DNA of 11,521 nt from an uncultured bacterium (GTDB lineage: Bacteria > Bacteroidota > Bacteroidia > Bacteroidales > Bacteroidaceae), in assembly GCA_905215575.1 (NCBI GenBank), contig CAJMQV010000054.1, forward strand, positions 1-11,521, given 5' to 3'. A program made the position numbers and the translations under genes. Shown one piece after another: positions 7,084-11,521 of this stretch (positions are counted from its first letter, which is position 1; each line of letters opens with the position of its first letter). The notes under the pieces are model-generated. The model made no database searches and was not told where the DNA came from. It saw only the letters and a program-made list of their open reading frames with translations.

Positions 7084-7097
7084 CATTTAAATATTAG

Positions 7098-7142
7098 ATG
7101 CCGCAGATTTGCTATATCCGCATAGCAAACCAGCGGCATTTT
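7098..7142 (+). terminator. Intrinsic terminator of copA
   Basis: A two-part stem ends in a T run: ATGCCGC (7098-7104) pairs with GCGGCAT (7133-7139), and inside it TTTGCTAT (7108-7115) pairs with ATAGCAAA (7122-7129). A 6-base loop caps it, a 3-by-3 internal loop separates the two stems, and TTTT follows (7139-7142). It begins 15 bases after the copA stop and separates copA from the peptide-receptor unit. Confidence 0.85.
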
Positions 7143-7154
7143 GTAGTTTTAAAA

Positions 7155-7188
7155 ACAGTATTATTCTAATAAAACTGTAATAATTACA
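7155..7188. promoter_or_regulatory. Two overlapping palindromes upstream of the peptide-receptor promoter
   Basis: The first (7155-7178) has arms ACAGT-A-TTATT and AATAA-A-ACTGT around CT: ten of eleven positions pair, with one A/A mismatch. The second (7176-7188), TGTAATAATTACA, is a perfect 6-1-6 palindrome sharing three bases with the first. The pair ends 16 bases before the -33 box at 7205, a usual place for an activator or upstream repressor site. I do not recognise the motif as the site of a known regulator. Confidence 0.45.
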
Positions 7189-7204
7189 AAAACGGCATGA
7201 GTTG

Positions 7205-7236
7205 TTTGTTTAAATCATTTTATAGAGTTATCTTTG
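7205..7236 (+). promoter_or_regulatory. Promoter of the peptide-receptor operon
   Basis: TTTG at 7205-7208, a 20-base spacer and TATCTTTG at 7229-7236 match the Bacteroidetes -33/-7 consensus exactly. Transcription should start near 7243, leaving about 29 bases before the peptide ATG at 7272. This is the best promoter in the window and starts a unit separate from copA. Confidence 0.8.
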
Positions 7237-7271
7237 CAGCGACTAAACTAAATAATATCTAACTATTGATT

Positions 7272-7466
7272 ATGAAAAAAATGTATGTAACCCCTTCGTT
7301 GAAGGTGGTAAACCTGAATATGCAGGTGTTGCTTTGTGGATCTATGGAAGATAATGGTAGTTCATCTTTTGAAGGAATGGATGATCTTCCTTGTGGTCCA
7401 GGATTGTCTTCAACGAATAGTTCTTCTAATATTTGGGTTTCCAATACTTCTTCAATTTGGGATTAA
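7272..7466 (+). CDS. Small Ser/Asn-rich peptide of unknown function
   Basis: A 64-residue peptide. It opens with MKKMYVTPSLKVVNLNMQ, followed by VLLCGS; this resembles a short N-terminal pattern (K-x-Y-x-x-P, then a hydrophobic stretch and LLxGS) that I recall from many small Bacteroidales proteins with no assigned function. The rest is rich in Ser, Asn, Gly and acidic residues, with a second cysteine in LPCGPG and a repetitive end (SSTNSSSNIWVSNTSSIWD). There is no clear signal peptide or membrane segment. I chose the ATG at 7272 over a TTG at 7266 two codons earlier. It has its own strong promoter and ends 25 bases before the receptor gene, so the two are probably co-transcribed. A secreted or processed peptide is possible but unproven. 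That it is a real gene is likely, given promoter, start and spacing. Confidence 0.7.
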   Translation: MKKMYVTPSLKVVNLNMQVLLCGSMEDNGSSSFEGMDDLPCGPGLSSTNSSSNIWVSNTSSIWD

Positions 7467-7491
7467 CGAATCATAAAGAAAGATTGTTTTC

Positions 7492-9750
7492 ATGACTCGA
7501 TTTTTATTAGGATTTGGATTGTTTTCAGTGGCACTGTGTGCACAGGCACATCTTGCAGACAGTGTAGAAGTATATCGTTCTTCTGATTTGAACGAGGTTC
7601 TGGTTGCTGTAAACCGGGATACACAAAAGAAATTAAATACAACGCAGCAGACTTTTACTTTCTCGAAAAGTAAGATTGATTTTGCGAACAGACAGAATAT
7701 GGCCGATCTTTTGATGGAGAGCGGTCAGGTGGCCGTGCAGAAAAGCCAGCAGGGTGGAGGCAGTCCTATTCTCCGTGGTTTTGAGGCATCACGTATTCTT
7801 TTGGTGGTAGACGGAATCCGCATGAACAATCTGATTTATCGTAATGGTCATTTGCAGAATTCCATTACCGTAGACCAGTTTATCCAAAATCGCGTGGAAG
7901 TACTCAACGGTCCGGCTTCGTTGAATTACGGAACCGACGGACTGGGCGGTGCCATTGTGTTCAATACTCAGAATCCGGTCTTGGCATCTCCGGGACAGCG
8001 CCGTTTTACGACCGGAAATGCAGCTGTGCGCTATGGTAGTGCCAACAGTGAAGGCTCTACGCATGTGGATTTCAACTACGGAACAGAAAAGTTTGCTTCG
8101 CTCACCTCATTCACCTACAGTCATTTTGGTGACTTGAATGCCGGAAAGAACCGCAATCCCTTTCTGCCCGATGACGATGCCTATATCCGTTGCAATTATT
8201 ACGTGAAGCCGTGGGGCGGAAAAGCTGATGAGGCTATAGCAAATGATTCTCCGGAAAAACAATACCGTTCCGGTTATGACCAGTATGACATTTTACAGAA
8301 GTTCCTGTATCAGCCGAACCGCGAGGAACAGCATATACTGAACTTCCAATTATCAAATACAACTGACTTTAACCGATATGACCGTCTGAGCGAGATGAAT
8401 ACCGGCGAGGACGGAACTGTCACTCCGAAGTTTGCCGAGTGGTATTACGGTCCGCAGTTTCGTTTGCTCTCGGCCTATCATTTTCATGGATGGAACAAGT
8501 TGGGAGCCGACAAGGTAAACCTGACTCTGGCCTATCAGAACGTGAAGGAAAGCCGTCACGACCGCAAATTCCAGAAAGAGGACCTCTATCACAACTGGGA
8601 GCAGGTGCATATGGCTACCTTGAATACCGACTGGATCAAGTACTGGGATCAGCATACGCTGCATTTGGGAGTGGACGGAATGTTCAGTTTCCTGAAATCG
8701 ACCGCCGAAACCGAGAATGTGGTTACCGGAGAGCGTTCGGAAAACGGAACCCGCTATCCCGACGGTAAGAACCGGATGCACACCGTAGAAGCCTTTGCTA
8801 CTCACGAATGGCAGGTTACTCCAAAGGTACGTATGAACGACGGCGTGCGTTTGGGCTATGCCACAACCTACTCAAGTGTGTTGGATGAGGACGTATTTCC
8901 GTTTTTTGCCGGTAAGGATCAGCGTAAGCAGAACATGACCTACAGTCTGGCATGGGGACTGAATTATCTGCCGGCTAAGACGTGGAAACTGGCATGGTCG
9001 GCCAGCACGGCTTATCGGGTGCCCAATATCGACACCGCTTCAAAAGTCTTTGAATCCAAAACCAGCACGGTGACGATCCCCAACGAGAATCTGAAACCGG
9101 AAAAGACGGTAACCGTGGATATGAACATCACGAAGCATATCGGCGACCGTCTGGTGTGGGAGAATGTGGTATATGGTACCTATTATTTTGATGCCATCAC
9201 TACAGCCCGTGGCCTGTTCAAGGGAGAGAGTCAGATGGAATATCAGGGCACTTTGTGCGATGTGTACACACAGGTCAATGCCAAAGCAGCCGTATTGTGG
9301 GGCTTCAGCAGCAGTCTGACTGCCAAGCCTTCGCGCAATCTGGAGTTCAACGCTACCTATAATTACACTTACGGACGCGTTGTCAAGGGAGAAACCCACC
9401 AGCCGTTGGATCATATTCCGCCGATGTATGGTAGAGTGGGAGTGGCTTATCTTACCTCGAACGGCAAGGGACGTTTTGAAGCCTATTCGCTTTACAACAG
9501 CCGTAAGCGTGCGTCGGATTATAATGCCGATGGCGAGGACAATATCAAGTATGCCACGGTGAAGGGAGCCGACGGTGAGGGAATGCCTGCCTGGTTTACT
9601 CTGAACTTGAAGGGCAGTTACAATGTCACTTCCAATGTGACGCTTCAAGCCGGTGTGGAGAATCTGCTCGACACGGAATACCGTATGTTTGCTTCGGGTA
9701 TCAGTGCGCCCGGCCGGAATATTTTCGTGGCTGCCCGCGTAGGATTCTGA
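7492..9750 (+). CDS. TonB-dependent outer-membrane receptor, substrate unknown
   Basis: Outer-membrane transporter of 752 residues that takes up a ligand using TonB energy. A signal peptide covers about residues 1-19 (LLGFGLFSVALCAQA). A likely TonB box follows (DLNEVLVA, 33-40), then the plug domain (about 50-165) with GGGSPILRGFEASRILLVVDGIR and VEVLNGPASLNYGTDGLGG, then a long beta-barrel ending in the typical terminal phenylalanine (FVAARVGF). It has no SusC-type N-terminal carboxypeptidase-like domain, is shorter than SusC proteins and has no SusD partner. The YRVPN...PNENLKPE segment (about 9013-9102) corresponds to the FRAP/NPNL box of haem receptors but has no histidine between its two parts, which weakens a haem role. 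It follows the small peptide by 25 bases, with A-rich AAAGAAAGA as ribosome site. Iron chelate, copper, zinc or cobalamin-like ligands all remain possible. Confidence 0.92.
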   Translation: MTRFLLGFGLFSVALCAQAHLADSVEVYRSSDLNEVLVAVNRDTQKKLNTTQQTFTFSKSKIDFANRQNMADLLMESGQVAVQKSQQGGGSPILRGFEASRILLVVDGIRMNNLIYRNGHLQNSITVDQFIQNRVEVLNGPASLNYGTDGLGGAIVFNTQNPVLASPGQRRFTTGNAAVRYGSANSEGSTHVDFNYGTEKFASLTSFTYSHFGDLNAGKNRNPFLPDDDAYIRCNYYVKPWGGKADEAIANDSPEKQYRSGYDQYDILQKFLYQPNREEQHILNFQLSNTTDFNRYDRLSEMNTGEDGTVTPKFAEWYYGPQFRLLSAYHFHGWNKLGADKVNLTLAYQNVKESRHDRKFQKEDLYHNWEQVHMATLNTDWIKYWDQHTLHLGVDGMFSFLKSTAETENVVTGERSENGTRYPDGKNRMHTVEAFATHEWQVTPKVRMNDGVRLGYATTYSSVLDEDVFPFFAGKDQRKQNMTYSLAWGLNYLPAKTWKLAWSASTAYRVPNIDTASKVFESKTSTVTIPNENLKPEKTVTVDMNITKHIGDRLVWENVVYGTYYFDAITTARGLFKGESQMEYQGTLCDVYTQVNAKAAVLWGFSSSLTAKPSRNLEFNATYNYTYGRVVKGETHQPLDHIPPMYGRVGVAYLTSNGKGRFEAYSLYNSRKRASDYNADGEDNIKYATVKGADGEGMPAWFTLNLKGSYNVTSNVTLQAGVENLLDTEYRMFASGISAPGRNIFVAARVGF

Positions 9751-9780
9751 AAAAATGAACCAATGTACTGAAAAATACAC

Positions 9781-9788
9781 TATATTTG
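9781..9788 (+). promoter_or_regulatory. -7 box of the glycosyltransferase operon promoter
   Basis: TATATTTG matches TAnnTTTG and lies 36 bases before the ATG at 9825, giving a leader of about 30 bases. The -33 element is poor. ATACA (9775-9779) and TGTAT (9787-9791) flank the box as an inverted repeat. No terminator is visible between the receptor stop (9750) and this box, so read-through is also possible. Confidence 0.5.
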
Positions 9789-9824
9789 TATCAAGATTCC
9801 AGAAGAAAATAAAAACAGATATAG

Positions 9825-10769
9825 ATGTTAGAACTCAGTATTGTAATACCCGTATATAATGTTGCACCTTATTTGCCTGCCTGCCTGGAGAGTGTCTTCG
9901 GGCAGACAGGCTTTTCTTTTGAAGTAATTCTGGTAGATGATGCCTCTACCGACAACAGTGGTTCGATTTGCGGTGAGTATGCCCGTCGTGATTCTCGGGT
10001 GCGCTATATCCGACATGCCCGCAACGGTGGTTTGAGCAGTGCCCGCAACACGGGCCTGGTGGCGGCCCGGGGCAAATACGTCACTTTTATTGATTCGGAC
10101 GATTTTCTGGCTCCCGATACGCTGACTGTGAATATGGAACTTTTGCGCACACACACCGATGCGGATGTTCTGGAATATCCGGTGCAGGTGCATCATGGGG
10201 CAGAGAAAAGCTTCTGTTACAAGCCTTCGGAGCAGGTAACCGTTGAAACCTACCGCCAATGGGTGGAGCGTGAAGGGTATTGCTACAGTTATGCCTGGAA
10301 CAAGATCTATCGGCGCACTCTGTGGCAGGGGTTGACCTTTCCCGAGGGGCTTTATTTTGAAGATCTTTATGTGGTGCCGCTGGTGATGCAGCGTGCGGGA
10401 AAGATTCTCTCCGTACCGACCGGACTCTATTACTATTGTAGTCGTAACGGTTCCATTACGACACAAACATCTTTAAAGAAACGCCGGGATCTGCTTCATG
10501 CGACTTTGGAATTTTATCAGCGTCTGACGGCCGAAGGAAACTGGTCCCGTGAGGTGCTTCATCGGTTGTATCTGCATGTGGTGGACCGTCAGATAGACGT
10601 CCTGCGTGCCGGAGGCGATGTGGAGATTCCTTCCTGCCGTTCGGTGATTTGTCTTGCCGGTGCTTCTCGGGTATCGGTTGCCGGACGTTGTAAGTCCCTG
10701 CTCTGTGGCCTTGTGGGGCGCAATGCCTGCCGTGTCTATTCAAACTTCTGCAAAATCATGCGATTATGA
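9825..10769 (+). CDS. Glycosyltransferase family 2
   Basis: A GT-A-fold transferase of 314 residues that moves a sugar from a nucleotide donor to an acceptor, probably for a surface polysaccharide or LPS on the cytoplasmic side of the inner membrane. The N-terminal fold is clear: LSIVIPVYN (4-12), VILVDDAST (D38, D39), GGLSSARNTGL (68-78) and the donor/metal site DSDD (90-93). WNKIYR (156-161) and FEDLY (176-180, likely catalytic acidic pair) follow, as in many Bacteroidales capsule-type family 2 enzymes. The C-terminal 90 residues are basic, cysteine-containing and without recognised motifs. No membrane segments are evident. The stop TGA overlaps the ATG of the next glycosyltransferase gene by four bases (ATGA), showing translational coupling. 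Donor and acceptor cannot be assigned. Confidence 0.93.
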   Translation: MLELSIVIPVYNVAPYLPACLESVFGQTGFSFEVILVDDASTDNSGSICGEYARRDSRVRYIRHARNGGLSSARNTGLVAARGKYVTFIDSDDFLAPDTLTVNMELLRTHTDADVLEYPVQVHHGAEKSFCYKPSEQVTVETYRQWVEREGYCYSYAWNKIYRRTLWQGLTFPEGLYFEDLYVVPLVMQRAGKILSVPTGLYYYCSRNGSITTQTSLKKRRDLLHATLEFYQRLTAEGNWSREVLHRLYLHVVDRQIDVLRAGGDVEIPSCRSVICLAGASRVSVAGRCKSLLCGLVGRNACRVYSNFCKIMRL

Positions 10770-11521
10770 GTGCTTGTTCGGTCAGTTTTATCGTTCCTTA
10801 TTAACAGATTAGCGCTTGTCTTTTAAAGCGTTGCTTGGATAGTCTGCTTGCTGTGGCCGCTACGACAGACTGTGAAGTGATTCTGGTGGACGACGGTACT
10901 CCCGATACGAAGGTTCCGTCCTGGTTGGTCGATTGGCAGATGGAAAAGAAAGTGCGTTATCATTATCAGGAGAACAAAGGATTGGGCGGTGGCCGAAACA
11001 CCGGTATGAAGCTGGCTATAAAAGAATACATACAGTTTGTCGATCCCGACGATTATCTGATAGCGGAGCATTATGCGGCAGTGTGGTCCCTGTTGCAGGA
11101 AAAGCAACCGGATCTGTTGGCTTTTGATTTCCGGATGGTATATGACGTGGAGCCAAAGACCGTTGTCCCATGCCGTTCGGTGCTTTATGAAGGCAGTGGT
11201 GTGCATTTTATGTGCAGTCATAATCTGCGTGCCGGAGCCTGTTTCTATCTGTTTCGCCGTACTCTGGCTGCCGGACTGCTTTTTCTGGAGCATACCTATC
11301 ACGAAGATGAAGCTTTCACTCCTTTGCTTTATTTGAGAGCGCAGACCTTGATTGCTACCCGTATTCCGCTTTATGCCTACTATCAGCGTGAAGATTCTAT
11401 TATGAACAGTCCGGATCGTAGGAAGCTGCATCGTCGATTCTCTGATTTCCTGAAAATACAGCAGTCTTTGACCGCGTTGTTGCCAACTTTGTCCCATCGG
11501 CAGCAGATGGCTTTACGGCGG
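10766..11521 (+). pseudogene. Second glycosyltransferase family 2, in-frame stop at codon 13, 3' partial
   Basis: The ATG overlaps the previous stop as ATGA. The frame reads MSACSVSFIVPY, then TAA (10802-10804), then QISACLLKRCLDSLL and a normal family 2 sequence in the same frame to the window end. Recognisable parts are CEVILVDDGTPD (10871-10906), GLGGGRNTGM (about 10980), FVDPDDYL (donor site at 11042-11053, DPDD where DSDD is usual), YHEDEAF (acidic pair near 11300) and LYAYYQREDSIM. There is no frameshift: one base change from a Tyr codon (TAC or TAT) to TAA explains the break, giving the expected PYYQIS. Restart downstream would lose the first beta-strand of the nucleotide-binding fold, and the next in-frame ATG is only at 10940. 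It is either a recent nonsense mutation or a sequencing error. It was probably the partner of the preceding transferase. Confidence 0.75.

Noticed and set aside
7229..7240. TTTGCAG shared by the copA and peptide-receptor -7 regions as a regulator site
   Set aside because: The TTTG part is the -7 consensus itself, so the sharing adds only a few bases and is not evidence of co-regulation.
7492..9750. SusC of a polysaccharide utilisation locus with the nearby GH2 enzyme
   Set aside because: The receptor is only 752 residues, lacks the SusC N-terminal domain and has no SusD gene beside it. The GH2 gene is about 5.8 kb away across the metal genes.
9040..9780. 246-codon open frame on the minus strand
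   Set aside because: Antisense to the TonB receptor barrel region; no domain, promoter or ribosome site.
10823..11497. 224-codon open frame on the minus strand
   Set aside because: Antisense to the second glycosyltransferase, whose family motifs are clear on the plus strand in spite of the early stop.

Overview
The window looks like a chromosomal segment from a gut-type Bacteroidales (Bacteroides/Phocaeicola/Prevotella relatives). The evidence is five matches to the Bacteroidetes -7 promoter box TAnnTTTG in front of genes, mostly weak or A-rich ribosome-binding sites, an outer-membrane TonB-dependent receptor, a family 2 glycoside hydrolase and Bacteroidales-style small peptide and glycosyltransferase genes. 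No RNA genes, insertion sequences, CRISPR arrays or prophage genes were seen.

Layout: (1) 1-1726, the 3' two-thirds of a GH2 glycosidase, cut by the window edge and with a damaged-looking 5' end. (2) 1727-1931, a convergent intergenic region with a 12-bp inverted repeat. (3) 1932-3866, on the minus strand, a Zn/Cd/Pb-class P1B ATPase. (4) 3867-3978, a divergent promoter region with back-to-back TATCTTTG boxes around a TGCAA-N5-TTGCA palindrome. (5) 3979-4551, a small regulator in which a heavy-metal-associated (HMA) CxxC domain is joined to an AraC-type DNA-binding domain. (6) 4627-7083, a CopA-class copper ATPase with an HMA domain at each end, closed by a strong terminator. (7) 7205-9750, a promoter, a 64-residue Ser/Asn-rich peptide and a TonB-dependent receptor, with overlapping palindromes upstream. 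(8) 9825 to the end, two overlapping family 2 glycosyltransferase genes; the second has an in-frame ochre stop at codon 13 and runs off the window.

How it may work: genes 3-6 form a metal-efflux module. The HMA-AraC protein is well placed to act as a one-component metal sensor. It lies between a zinc-type exporter on the opposite strand and a copper exporter 75 bases downstream on its own strand, and shares a compact divergent promoter with the zinc-type gene. The peptide-receptor pair is separated from copA by a terminator and has its own textbook promoter, so it is a different transcription unit; a link to metals is only suggested by position. The glycosidase and glycosyltransferases look unrelated to metal handling.

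The best candidates for something undescribed are the HMA-AraC regulator with its divergent operator, and the small peptide co-transcribed with the receptor. Assignments rest on motifs read by eye; no database search was possible.
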